The notes below the pieces were generated by a model that saw only the letters and a list, made by a program, of their open reading frames with translations, had not been told where the DNA came from and ran no database searches. A stretch of 64,000 nucleotides of DNA from Nocardia jejuensis NBRC 103114. GTDB lineage: Bacteria; Actinomycetota; Actinomycetes; Mycobacteriales; Mycobacteriaceae. Of this stretch, positions 1-8,175 are shown piece by piece. The stretch spans positions 309,980 to 373,979 of the forward strand of contig NZ_BDBU01000018.1 of assembly GCF_001613145.1 (NCBI RefSeq), read 5' to 3'. Numbering within the stretch: position 1 is the first letter of the stretch; each line of letters begins with the position of its first letter. Both the position numbers and the translations under genes were made by a program.

Positions 1-237
1 CTCGACGAGCCGGCCGCGGGCCAGGACGGCGCGGAGACCGAGCGTTTCGCGACCCTGCTGCGCGCGCTCGCCGCGGACGGCACCGCGGTCGTGCTCGTGG
101 AGCACGACATGGGATTGGTCATGAGCGTCTGTGACGAGGTGTACGTGCTGGATCTGGGCAAGGTCATCTCCTCGGGCCCGCCCGAGGTGATCCGCCGCGA
201 CGACACCGTCCTGGCCGCGTATCTGGGGGACGTATGA
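1..237 (+). CDS. ABC transporter ATP-binding protein (LivG-like), 3' end only
   Basis: The window opens inside this gene; 78 C-terminal residues are visible. They start at the Walker B/D-loop region (LDEPAAGQD) and include the switch histidine in VEHDM (about residue 35 of the fragment). The end, with an ISSGPPEVI-type segment and a YLG close to the terminus, is typical of LivG-type ATPases of branched-chain amino acid/amide importers. The last codons overlap the next gene (ATGA at 234-237), so the two ATPases are translated together. The import function is family knowledge; permease and binding-protein genes would lie upstream, outside the window. The actual cargo could be the organic acid degraded by the enzymes downstream. 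Confidence 0.85.
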   Translation, partial: LDEPAAGQDGAETERFATLLRALAADGTAVVLVEHDMGLVMSVCDEVYVLDLGKVISSGPPEVIRRDDTVLAAYLGDV

Positions 238-941
238 GCGCCCTGCTCGAATTACGCGGCGTCCGTGCCGCTTACGACGCGATCACCGTCCTGCACGGTG
301 TCGATCTGAGCGTTGAACCGGGACAGGTGGTGGCGCTGCTCGGCCCCAACGGCGCGGGCAAGACCACCACGTTGCAGGTCGCCGCGGGCGTGCATCCAGT
401 GGCGTCGGGCCACCTGCTGCTGGGCGGGCGCGAGGTCACCGGTGCGAGCCCCCGTGACCTGGCGCGCGCCGGCGTCTGCCTGATACCGGAGGGCCGGGGC
501 GTGTTCCCGAACCTCTCGGTGCGGGACAACCTGCTGATGATGACCTTCACCGGTCACCCGCTCGAGCGGATCGAGGAGATCGCGTACGCGCGGTTCCCGA
601 TCCTCGCGCAGCGGGCGAATCAGATCGCGGGCACCATGTCCGGCGGCGAGCAGCAGATGCTCGCGCTGGCCCGTGGTCTGGCCACCGAACCGGCGGTGCT
701 GCTGCTGGACGAATTGTCCATGGGCCTGGCCCCGCTCGTGATCGGGCAGCTCTACGACCAGGTCGCCGAGATCGCGCAGACGGGTGTCGCGGTGCTGATC
801 GTCGAACAGTTCGCGGCCGCCGTTCTCGATATCGCCGACCACGCCGCGGTTCTGGTGCGCGGGCAGATCGAACACCAGGGCAGTCCGGGCGACGGACTGC
901 GCGAGGAATTGGCCGCTCTCTACCTAGGAAGTTCCGTATGA
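234..941 (+). CDS. ABC transporter ATP-binding protein (LivF-like)
   Basis: A 235-residue cytoplasmic ATPase of the high-affinity branched-chain amino acid/amide importer type. Walker A GPNGAGKT is at residues 37-44, the signature SGGEQQ near 137-142 and Walker B LLLDE at 156-160. The latter is followed by LSMGLAP, a hallmark of LivF rather than LivG. Its ATG overlaps the stop of the LivG-like gene, so the pair forms the two nucleotide-binding subunits of one importer. In actinobacterial catabolic clusters such importers often carry aromatic, alicyclic or dicarboxylic acids rather than amino acids; the cargo here is not readable from the sequence. It also overlaps the following small ORF by 4 nt. 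Confidence 0.9.
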   Translation: MSALLELRGVRAAYDAITVLHGVDLSVEPGQVVALLGPNGAGKTTTLQVAAGVHPVASGHLLLGGREVTGASPRDLARAGVCLIPEGRGVFPNLSVRDNLLMMTFTGHPLERIEEIAYARFPILAQRANQIAGTMSGGEQQMLALARGLATEPAVLLLDELSMGLAPLVIGQLYDQVAEIAQTGVAVLIVEQFAAAVLDIADHAAVLVRGQIEHQGSPGDGLREELAALYLGSSV

Positions 942-1309
942 CCGAGACACGCGCGGACCGCTTCGTCCGCGAGATAGCCGAACTGAAGATCCCGGATCCG
1001 GCCGCCGGCCGCAACGGCCTCTGGTTGCGACTGGGCGTCACTCTGCTGGTGGGTGGGCCGGTACTGGCGCTGCTGGCGTACCTGATGTCGCACAACACCT
1101 CCGATCCGCTGGTGCAGCGGGACGCGATCACCATCGCCCTGGCGGGTGTCGCGGTGAGCGTGGTGGGCGCCGCGGTGTTCCTGCGCTATTCGCTGACCGG
1201 CGTGCTGCGTTTCTGGATGGCCCGGCAGTCCTTCGATCTGGCCCAGCTCGCGGATCGGTTGCCCGGGAAGGAGATCGAGCATGACGACATCGCCACTGCG
1301 GCCCGGTGA
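938..1309 (+). CDS. small two-helix membrane protein, unknown function
   Basis: A 123-residue protein with a charged amphipathic N-terminus (about 1-25), one hydrophobic helix near residues 32-50, a short polar loop, a second helix near 63-83, and a polar C-terminal tail. The likely topology is two membrane passes with both ends on the same side. No enzyme motif is visible. The ATG overlaps the stop of the LivF-like ATPase by 4 nt, so translation is coupled to the transporter. I infer an accessory or transporter-associated role only from position. The family is not recognised. Confidence 0.7.
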   Translation: MTETRADRFVREIAELKIPDPAAGRNGLWLRLGVTLLVGGPVLALLAYLMSHNTSDPLVQRDAITIALAGVAVSVVGAAVFLRYSLTGVLRFWMARQSFDLAQLADRLPGKEIEHDDIATAAR

Positions 1310-1589
1310 GCAGCTCGCCAGCACCGTCTGCGGTACCAGGGTGGTCACCGTGCGGGTGCCCGCCGCCGCGGCTCCCACGCTGACCTGCGGTGGCGCCCCG
1401 ATGGTTGCGGCCAACGGCGCGCCCAAGGTCCCGGATTCGGACCCGGCGGTGACCCTCATCGGCAAGCGGTATGTCAACGCCGACGAGTCGGTCGAAGTGC
1501 TGTGCACCGCACCCGGATCGGGTGCGCTGAGCTGCGACGGCGAACCGATGACCATCAAGGCCGCCAAAGCCCTGCCCGCATCGGACTGA
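1281..1589 (+). CDS. small cysteine-containing protein, unknown function
   Basis: A 102-residue ORF whose start lies 29 nt inside the end of the preceding membrane-protein gene. It has four cysteines (about 17, 36, 75, 85) in contexts such as LTCGGAPM and LSCDGEPM. These look like two copies of a Cys-x-Gly-x-Pro-Met element about 49 residues apart, which suggests an internal duplication or a small metal or redox site. The N-terminal part is proline- and alanine-rich, and there is no convincing signal peptide or membrane helix. It is followed 30 nt later by the acyl-CoA dehydrogenase. I do not recognise a family; an acyl-CoA-pathway accessory protein is only a guess. Confidence 0.6.
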   Translation: MTTSPLRPGEQLASTVCGTRVVTVRVPAAAAPTLTCGGAPMVAANGAPKVPDSDPAVTLIGKRYVNADESVEVLCTAPGSGALSCDGEPMTIKAAKALPASD

Positions 1590-1619
1590 TGGCGCGATCG
1601 CGAGAATGAAGGAGCCGAT

Positions 1620-2798
1620 ATGTCCGGGGGCATGAGTTTCGAGCTGACCGAGGATCAGCAATTGATCCGGAAATCCGTCGGCGAACTGCTCAAGAAGTTC
1701 GACGACCACTACTGGTCGGAAAAGGATCGGGCACACGAATTCCCGACCGAGTTCTACGAGACGGTCGCACGCGGCGGCTGGCTCGGCATCACCATTCCCG
1801 AGGAGTACGGCGGCCACGGTCTCGGCATCACCGAGGCGTCGCTGCTGGCGGAGGAGGTGTCACGCTCCGGCGGCGGAATGAATGCCGCGAGCTCCATCCA
1901 TATGTCGATCTTCGGCATGCAGCCGGTGGTGGTGCACGGGTCACCCGAGCTCAAGCAGCGCACGCTGCCTCGCATCGCGCGCGGTGAACTGCATGTGTGT
2001 TTCGGAGTGACGGAACCCGGCGCGGGTCTGGATACCACCCGCATCACCACCTTCGCGCGCCGCGACGGCGATCACTATGTGGTGAACGGTCGCAAGGTGT
2101 GGATCTCGAAGGCGCTGGAGTCGGAGAAGATCCTGCTGCTGACCCGCACACAGCACTATGACGACGTGGCCAAGAAGACGGACGGCATGACGCTGTTCCT
2201 CACCGATCTGAACCGCGACCATATCGATATCCGGCCGATCGCGAAGATGGGCCGCAATGCCGTCAGCTCGAACGAGCTGTTCATCGACGATCTGCGAATT
2301 CCGGTGGAGGACAGAATCGGCGAAGAGGGCCGGGGCTTCGAGTACATCCTCGACGGCCTGAATCCGGAGCGCATGCTCATCGCCGCCGAGGCGCTGGGCC
2401 TGGGCCGGGTCGCGCTCGACCGCGCCGTGAAATACGCGAACGAGCGCGAGGTCTTCGGCCGGCCCATCGGCATGAACCAGGGCATTCAATTCCCGCTGGC
2501 CGATTCGCTGGCCCATCTGGACGCCGCGGAACTCGTACTGCGCAAGGCGACCTGGCTCTACGACAATGGAAAGCCCTGCGGGCGTGAGGCGAACACCGCC
2601 AAATACCTCTGCGCCGAAGCCGGATTCACCGCGACAGATCGCGCACTGCAAACACACGGTGGCATGGGCTACGCCGAGGAATACCACGTGGCCCGCTATT
2701 TCCGTGAGGCGCGCGTCATGAGAATCGCGCCGATCAGCCAGGAAATGATCCTGAACTACCTGGGATCGCACACTTTGGGAATGCCGAGGAGTTACTGA
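1620..2798 (+). CDS. acyl-CoA dehydrogenase
   Basis: A 392-residue flavoprotein of the acyl-CoA dehydrogenase family, which introduces the alpha-beta double bond into an acyl-CoA. The start is supported by AAGGAG at 1609-1614, five bases before the ATG. The N-terminal helical domain begins with LTEDQQLIRKSV, the FAD-contact segment CFGVTEPGAGLD is near residue 125, and HGGMGYAEEYHVARYFREAR marks the C-terminal helical domain. At the place where short/medium-chain enzymes carry the catalytic Glu (YEGT) this protein has APIS, so the base probably comes from another position, as in isovaleryl/long-chain types. First catabolic gene of the operon; the SDR start follows its stop directly. Confidence 0.92.
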   Translation: MSGGMSFELTEDQQLIRKSVGELLKKFDDHYWSEKDRAHEFPTEFYETVARGGWLGITIPEEYGGHGLGITEASLLAEEVSRSGGGMNAASSIHMSIFGMQPVVVHGSPELKQRTLPRIARGELHVCFGVTEPGAGLDTTRITTFARRDGDHYVVNGRKVWISKALESEKILLLTRTQHYDDVAKKTDGMTLFLTDLNRDHIDIRPIAKMGRNAVSSNELFIDDLRIPVEDRIGEEGRGFEYILDGLNPERMLIAAEALGLGRVALDRAVKYANEREVFGRPIGMNQGIQFPLADSLAHLDAAELVLRKATWLYDNGKPCGREANTAKYLCAEAGFTATDRALQTHGGMGYAEEYHVARYFREARVMRIAPISQEMILNYLGSHTLGMPRSY

Positions 2799-3566
2799 AT
2801 GCCAAGCAGGAATGGACTTTTCGATCTGACCGGCCGCGCCGCGCTGGTGACCGGCGCGGCCGGCGGTATCGGCTCGGCCGTCGCGGCGGCGCTGGCGCAC
2901 GCCGGGGCCGCGGTCCTGGTGACCGATATGAACGGTGCCGGGGCGGCGTCCGTCGCGGAGAAGATCGTCGCGAACGGCGGTGTGGCACAGAGCTTCGCGC
3001 TCGATGTGTCCGACCGTGCGGCCGCGGACGCGGCGGCCGCACAGGCCGCCGCCCTGGCCGACGGCACCCTGCACATCGTGGTCAACAACGCGGGCGTGAC
3101 CGATCCGGCCATGTTCGCCGCCACCACAGCGGATTCGGTGCGGCGGCTACTGGAGATCCACGCGATCGGCACGTTCACCTGTTCGCAGGCCGCCCTGCCC
3201 TTCCTGCCGACCGACGGCACCGGTCGCATCATCAATGTGACCTCGTCGGCGGGCATCGTCGGCACGCTGGGTCAGATCAACTATTCCGCGGCCAAGGCCG
3301 CCATCATCGGCATCACCAAATCGCTGGCGCGAGAACTGGCGCGCAAGCAGATCCTGGTGAACGCGCTCGCGCCGTTGGCCGCGACTCCGATGACCACCAC
3401 CATCCGCACCGACGAGAAGTTCGCGGCCCAGATGCTGAATCGAATCCCGTTGCGGCGCTGGGCGGAACCCGAAGAGGTCGCGGGCGCGTTTGTCTTCCTG
3501 GCCTCCGATGCCGCGTCCTTCATCACCGGCCAGGTGCTGCCGGTGGACGGCGGCATGGTGATGTGA
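2799..3566 (+). CDS. SDR family oxidoreductase (3-hydroxyacyl-CoA dehydrogenase type)
   Basis: A 255-residue classical short-chain dehydrogenase. The NAD(P)-binding motif TGAAGGIG is at residues 18-25, NNAG at 96-99, the catalytic Ser near 149-150 and YxxxK at 162-166 (YSAAK). The C-terminus carries the usual ITGQVLPVDGG. It begins on the base after the dehydrogenase stop and overlaps the next gene by one base. Flanked by an acyl-CoA dehydrogenase, CoA-transferase, hydratase and thiolase, it most plausibly oxidises a 3-hydroxyacyl-CoA to the 3-oxo compound. Substrate and cofactor preference cannot be fixed by reading alone. Confidence 0.9.
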   Translation: MPSRNGLFDLTGRAALVTGAAGGIGSAVAAALAHAGAAVLVTDMNGAGAASVAEKIVANGGVAQSFALDVSDRAAADAAAAQAAALADGTLHIVVNNAGVTDPAMFAATTADSVRRLLEIHAIGTFTCSQAALPFLPTDGTGRIINVTSSAGIVGTLGQINYSAAKAAIIGITKSLARELARKQILVNALAPLAATPMTTTIRTDEKFAAQMLNRIPLRRWAEPEEVAGAFVFLASDAASFITGQVLPVDGGMVM

Positions 3567-4816
3567 TGGGTGAACCCGACCCCTCGGCCGGGCTTCGGTC
3601 ACCGCGTTCGGATGCGCGCGGACCACTGGCGGGCGTCACCGTGATCGCCCTGGAGCAGGCGGTGTCCGCGCCGATGTGCACGCGCACCCTCGCCGACTTC
3701 GGCGCGCGGGTGATCAAGATCGAGAACCCCGAGGGCGGTGATTTCGCCCGCCACTACGACGACGTGGTGCACGGGCAGGCCGCGCATTTCGTCTGGGTCA
3801 ACCGTGGCAAGGAATCGGTGACGCTGGATCTGAAATCGACTGCGGGCGTGGATATCCTGCACCGTATGCTGGCGAGTGCGGACGTGCTCGTCTCGAATCT
3901 CGCGCCGGGCGCGACAGGTCGTCTGGGCATCGCGCCCGACGAACTGTCCGTGCGGCATCCGCATCTGATCGCCGTCGAGATCGACGGCTTCGGCGCGGGC
4001 GGCCCGCTGTCGCACAAGCGCGCCTACGACCTGCTGGTGCAGGCCGAGGCGGGCGTCTGCGCGGTGACGGGTTCCCCGGGCGCTCCCGCCAAACCGGGAC
4101 CGCCCATCGCGGACGTCACGACGGGACTGTATGCGGCACTGACGATTCTGGCTCAATTGTGCGAGCGCATGCGATCGGGTCCCGGGGTGGGCACGCGCAT
4201 CGCGGTCAGCCTGTTCGACACCATGGCCGAGGTGATGGGCTATCACCTCACCTATGCCCGGCATACCGGGGTGGATCAGCAGCCGCTCGGCATGAGCTCA
4301 CCCGCGGTGGCGCCCTACGGCTCCTACGCCACCGCCGACGGGCAGACCGTGGTGCTCGGCACGACGAACGATCGCGAGTGGCAGCGGCTGGCCCGGGAGA
4401 TCCTGCGCCGTCCCGACCTGGCCGAGGACGACCGCTTCGGGACCAACTCCGGCCGGGTGCGGCACCGCGCCGAACTCGACGCCGCCATCGGCGCATGGTG
4501 CGCCCGGCACGATCTGGCCCGGATCCAGAAGGTCGCCGACGCCGCGGGCATCGGCAATTCCCGCTACAACCTGCCCAGCGAAGTCCTCGACCACCCCCAG
4601 TTGGTGGAACGAGATCGCTGGCGCACCGTCGACACACCCGGCGGACCGATTCCCTCCCTGCTGCCGCCCGCCATTGTGGAGGGCTTCGCCCCGCCCATGG
4701 GCGCGGTGCCCGGGCTCGGCCAGCACACCGACGCCGTCCTGGCCGAATGCGGTTTCGGCAGTGCGGAAATCGAGCAGCTGCGCGCGCAGGGCGCGATCGG
4801 CCGCGCTTATCGCTGA
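3566..4816 (+). CDS. CaiB/BaiF family (class III) CoA-transferase
   Basis: A 416-residue family III CoA-transferase. It moves CoA from a donor thioester onto a carboxylic acid, or racemises a 2-methylacyl-CoA (AMACR-like members). The N-terminal Rossmann part shows DFGARVIKIENPEGGD near residues 44-59. The expected catalytic aspartate is D155 in RAYDLLVQAEAG. I prefer the ATG that overlaps the SDR stop (TGATG) over a GTG one codon earlier. Its place between the SDR and hydratase points to activation of the pathway acid, or to inversion of a methyl-branched intermediate. Confidence 0.9.
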   Translation: MGEPDPSAGLRSPRSDARGPLAGVTVIALEQAVSAPMCTRTLADFGARVIKIENPEGGDFARHYDDVVHGQAAHFVWVNRGKESVTLDLKSTAGVDILHRMLASADVLVSNLAPGATGRLGIAPDELSVRHPHLIAVEIDGFGAGGPLSHKRAYDLLVQAEAGVCAVTGSPGAPAKPGPPIADVTTGLYAALTILAQLCERMRSGPGVGTRIAVSLFDTMAEVMGYHLTYARHTGVDQQPLGMSSPAVAPYGSYATADGQTVVLGTTNDREWQRLAREILRRPDLAEDDRFGTNSGRVRHRAELDAAIGAWCARHDLARIQKVADAAGIGNSRYNLPSEVLDHPQLVERDRWRTVDTPGGPIPSLLPPAIVEGFAPPMGAVPGLGQHTDAVLAECGFGSAEIEQLRAQGAIGRAYR

Positions 4817-4884
4817 CGCCGGCGCTCTTCTTCGGGAGGGCGCCACGACGTCACGCGCCGACATCGAGAGTGCGAGAGAAGATC

Positions 4885-5718
4885 ATGACCGATGAACCCG
4901 ATCTGCTGGTCGGTGACCATGACGGCGTGCGGACCCTGACTCTGAACCGTCCACGCCGCAAGAACGCCGTCACCTGGGACATGTGGGCACGACTGCGGGA
5001 TGCCCTGATCGCCGCGGGCGATGATCGTGAGGTCCGCGCGCTGGTGATCACCGGAGCGGGTGGCGCGTTCTGCTCCGGAGCGGATGTCTCGGTGCTGACC
5101 GCCGGGCACCCGGCGCGAAAGATGCGGTTGCTGACCCAGGTCGCACTGCAACTGCACGAGTTGCCGATGCCCTCGATCGCGAAGGTGAACGGCGTCGCCG
5201 TCGGGGCGGGCTGGAACCTCGCGCTGGGATGCGATTTCGTCGTGGCCACACCGGAGTCCACCTTCGCGCAGATCTTCGCGCGCCGCGGTTTGTCGCTGGA
5301 CCTGGGCGGCTCCTGGCTGCTGCCGCGGCTCGTCGGCCTGCAACAGGCCAAACGTCTTGCACTGCTGGCCGAGACGATCGACGCGAACCAGGCACGCGAG
5401 CTGAACCTCGTCACCCGGGTGGTGCCGGGCGCGGAGATCGACAATTACGTCACCGAACTGGCCACCCGTCTGGCCTCTGGCCCACCCGTGGCGCTGGCAC
5501 AGACCAAGGCCCTGCTGAACGAAGGCGCGTCGGGCAGTCTGCGTGACGCACTCGCCGCCGAGGCCAGAGCCCAGGGCGTCAATTTCGCGACAGTCGATGC
5601 GCCGGAGGCGTTTTCGGCCTTCACGCAGAAGCGGGAGCCACGCTTCACCGGCGGCTGGGCTCTGGACGACCTCGCGAGCACCACACAGATTCCGGAACAG
5701 GAGAGCACACATGCGTGA
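4885..5718 (+). CDS. enoyl-CoA hydratase/isomerase family protein (PaaG-like)
   Basis: A 277-residue crotonase-fold protein. The oxyanion-hole segments are visible as GAFCSGADVS and NGVAVGAGWNLALGCD. The region that usually supplies the second catalytic Glu reads GLSLDLGGSW, like PaaG-type isomerases where an aspartate serves, so a delta3-delta2 isomerase or a specialised hydratase is as likely as plain hydration. The chosen ATG follows a 68-nt gap after the CoA-transferase; the same frame stays open far upstream but only as an overlap of that gene. The last eight bases overlap the thiolase start. Confidence 0.88.
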   Translation: MTDEPDLLVGDHDGVRTLTLNRPRRKNAVTWDMWARLRDALIAAGDDREVRALVITGAGGAFCSGADVSVLTAGHPARKMRLLTQVALQLHELPMPSIAKVNGVAVGAGWNLALGCDFVVATPESTFAQIFARRGLSLDLGGSWLLPRLVGLQQAKRLALLAETIDANQARELNLVTRVVPGAEIDNYVTELATRLASGPPVALAQTKALLNEGASGSLRDALAAEARAQGVNFATVDAPEAFSAFTQKREPRFTGGWALDDLASTTQIPEQESTHA

Positions 5719-6856
5719 AGTAGTCATCGCCGAGGCGGTCCGCACCCCCGTGGGCAAACGCAATGGGGGACTGTCCGCCACGCACGCGGCGGACCTGTCC
5801 GCGGTCGTGCTCGGCGCCCTGATCGAACGGACCGGCCTCGACCCGGCAGTGATCGACGACGTGGTGTGGGGCTGCGTCTCGCAGATCGGGGATCAATCCA
5901 GCAATATCGGCCGCTACGCGGTGCTGGCCGCCGGTTGGCCCGAGAGCATTCCGGGCACGACCGTGAACCGCGCGTGCGGATCCAGCCAGCAGGCTCTGGA
6001 TTTCGCGGCGCAGGCGGTCATGTCCGGGCAGCAGGACGTGGTGGTCGCCGGCGGTGTCGAGGTGATGAGCCGGGTGCCACTGGGCGCGGCCAAGGCGGGT
6101 GGCAGCCCGTACGGTCCGAAAGCCCTTGCACGGTATGAGGACTTCTCGTTCAACCAGGGCCTGTCCGCCGAACTCATCGTCCGCAAATGGGGATTCACCC
6201 GGACACAACTGGACGAGTTCGCGGCCGTGTCGCACGAACGCGCCGCCGCCGCGCAGGACCGGGGCGCGTTCGAGTCCCAGATCGTTCCCGTCACCACCGA
6301 GACCGGAACCGTGACGGTGGACGAGGGCATTCGCCGCGGCACCACGGCGGAGAAACTGGCCACACTGAAGCCCGCGTTCGACGACGACGGAACCATCCAC
6401 GCGGGCAACTCGTCCCAGATCTCGGACGGTGCCGCCGCACTCCTGGTGACCACGCCCGAACGCGCCCGGGAACTCGGCCTGCGACCCCTGGTGCGATATC
6501 GCGCGGGCGCCGTGGCGGGCTCGGATCCGGTGCTCATGCTCACCGGGCCGATTCCGGCGACCGAGAAGGTGCTGGCCAAGGCCGGGCTCGCGCTGGGCGA
6601 GATCGGCGTCTTCGAAGTCAACGAGGCGTTCGCTCCGGTTCCCCTGGCCTGGCTCGCCGAGACCGGCGCCGACCCGGCCAGATGCAATCCGCTCGGCGGT
6701 GCGATCGCGCTCGGGCACCCGCTCGGCGGATCCGGGGCGGTACTCATGACCCGCATGGTCAATCACATGCGCGACAACGGTATTCGCTACGGCTTGCAGA
6801 CCATGTGCGAGGGCGGCGGCACCGCCAACGCCACCGTCGTCGAGCTCGTGTCCTGA
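5711..6856 (+). CDS. thiolase family protein (acetyl-CoA acetyltransferase)
   Basis: A 381-residue degradative-type thiolase with all expected catalytic elements: nucleophilic Cys89 in NRACGSSQQA, NEAF, His336 in GHPLGGSGA and a second Cys near 366 in MCEGGG. It cleaves a 3-oxoacyl-CoA with CoA, releasing acetyl-CoA (or propionyl-CoA from a 2-methyl substrate). It starts inside the hydratase gene by 8 nt and is followed 10 nt later by another acyl-CoA dehydrogenase. With its neighbours it closes one full beta-oxidation round. Confidence 0.93.
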   Translation: MREVVIAEAVRTPVGKRNGGLSATHAADLSAVVLGALIERTGLDPAVIDDVVWGCVSQIGDQSSNIGRYAVLAAGWPESIPGTTVNRACGSSQQALDFAAQAVMSGQQDVVVAGGVEVMSRVPLGAAKAGGSPYGPKALARYEDFSFNQGLSAELIVRKWGFTRTQLDEFAAVSHERAAAAQDRGAFESQIVPVTTETGTVTVDEGIRRGTTAEKLATLKPAFDDDGTIHAGNSSQISDGAAALLVTTPERARELGLRPLVRYRAGAVAGSDPVLMLTGPIPATEKVLAKAGLALGEIGVFEVNEAFAPVPLAWLAETGADPARCNPLGGAIALGHPLGGSGAVLMTRMVNHMRDNGIRYGLQTMCEGGGTANATVVELVS

Positions 6857-6866
6857 AGGAGACCCC

Positions 6867-8015
6867 ATGCGCAGGGATATCTACACTCCCGATCACGAGG
6901 CGTTCCGGCGGCTCGCCCGGGATTTCATCGACAAAGAAGTGGTGCCGAACTATCCGGCGTGGGAGAAGGCGGGGCAGATGCCACGCGAAATCTTCGAACG
7001 ACTCGGTGCGCTGGGTCTGCTCGGCACCGCGATTCCGGAGGAGTTCGGGGGAGCCGGGCTGCCCGACTACCGCTACAACGCGGTGCTGCAGGAGGAAGCC
7101 CAGCGCGCCCTGGTCACCCTCGGCACCGTGCGCACCCAGATCGACGTGATCCTGCCGTACTTCCTCGAGTACGCGAACGCCGAACAGCGGCAACGCTGGT
7201 TCCCCGGTCTGGCCACCGGACAACTGCTCACGGCCGTGGCGATGACCGAGCCCGGCACCGGCTCCGATCTGGCGGGGATGCGCAGCACCGCCGTCCGCGA
7301 CGGGGACGAGTACATCCTCAACGGCGCGAAGACCTTCATCACCGGCGGCCTGCTGGCCGATCTGGTGGTGGTGGTCGCCCGCAGCTCCACCGATCCGGAC
7401 AACCGTCGCGCCGGACTCACCCTGCTGGTGGTCGAGGACGGCATGCCCGGCTTCGACAAGGGCCGGGTCCTGGAGAAGATGGGCTGCAAGGTGCAGGACA
7501 CCGTCGAGCTGTCGTTCGACAATGTTCGTGTGCCGGTGGCCAATCGACTGGGCGAGGAGGGCGCGGCCTTCGGCTATCTGGGACACAATCTGCCCCAGGA
7601 ACGGATGACGGTCGCGGTCGGATCGGTGGCCCAGGCTCGTGCGGCACTCACCGCCACCATCGAATACGTCAAGGAGCGCAAGGCTTTCGGCACGCCGGTG
7701 GCCTCGTTCCAGAACACCAAGTTCGAGCTGGCCGCCATGTCCACCGAGATCGAGGCCGCCCAGGCGATGGCCGACAACGCGGTTCTGGAACTGGTCGACG
7801 GCCGGCTCTCGGGTCCCGACGCCGCGCGGGTGAAACTCTTCGCGACCGAGGTCCAGGCCCGCACCGTCGACCGCTGCCTGCAACTGTTCGGCGGCTACGG
7901 CTACATGATGGAATACCCCATCGCCCGCCTGTACACCGACGCCCGTGTGGCCCGAATCTACGCCGGGACAAGCGAAGTCATGAAGGTCATCATCGCCAAG
8001 TCGCTGGGCGTCTGA
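6867..8015 (+). CDS. acyl-CoA dehydrogenase
   Basis: A 382-residue acyl-CoA dehydrogenase with a GAAGGAG ribosome site just before the ATG. The FAD/substrate segment VAMTEPGTGSDLAG is near residue 125 and LQLFGGYGYMMEYPIAR is in the C-terminal helical domain. The C-terminus has YAGTSEVMK, with Ala where short/medium-chain enzymes have the catalytic Glu of YEGT. That is seen in long-chain, isovaleryl and citronellyl-type dehydrogenases that use a Glu elsewhere. Last gene of the plus-strand operon; a convergent gene cluster follows after 160 bp. Confidence 0.92.
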   Translation: MRRDIYTPDHEAFRRLARDFIDKEVVPNYPAWEKAGQMPREIFERLGALGLLGTAIPEEFGGAGLPDYRYNAVLQEEAQRALVTLGTVRTQIDVILPYFLEYANAEQRQRWFPGLATGQLLTAVAMTEPGTGSDLAGMRSTAVRDGDEYILNGAKTFITGGLLADLVVVVARSSTDPDNRRAGLTLLVVEDGMPGFDKGRVLEKMGCKVQDTVELSFDNVRVPVANRLGEEGAAFGYLGHNLPQERMTVAVGSVAQARAALTATIEYVKERKAFGTPVASFQNTKFELAAMSTEIEAAQAMADNAVLELVDGRLSGPDAARVKLFATEVQARTVDRCLQLFGGYGYMMEYPIARLYTDARVARIYAGTSEVMKVIIAKSLGV

Positions 8016-8175
8016 CGCGTGCGAGTGTCCGTGGCTTTCGTGGCCCGGACACCACAGCGCGGCACCTGACTGCGTCTGCCACACACAGGTTCCGTTCCGT
8101 GGCGATCCCTCCGCGGACGACGGTCGCCGGAATCGCAGGCGGCGGACCGTACCTCGCAACCGATCTGGGGTTGGT
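8016..8175. other. convergent intergenic spacer with a weak hairpin
   Basis: This stretch separates the dehydrogenase operon (plus) from the dehydrogenase-like genes on the minus strand. I see one possible hairpin, GTGTCCG (8025-8031) pairing with CGGACAC (8046-8052) around a 14-base loop, with no T-run. It could help termination but is weak. No ORF with coding character is apparent. Confidence 0.4.

Noticed and set aside
4159..4884. Upstream extension of the hydratase frame at 4885
   Set aside because: The extension overlaps the CoA-transferase in another frame and reads as Arg/His/Pro-rich noise; the crotonase domain begins at the ATG of 4885.
8025..8052. Hairpin GTGTCCG/CGGACAC as a terminator
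   Set aside because: Only seven base pairs with a 14-base loop and no T-run; kept as a note in the spacer entry, not as a terminator.
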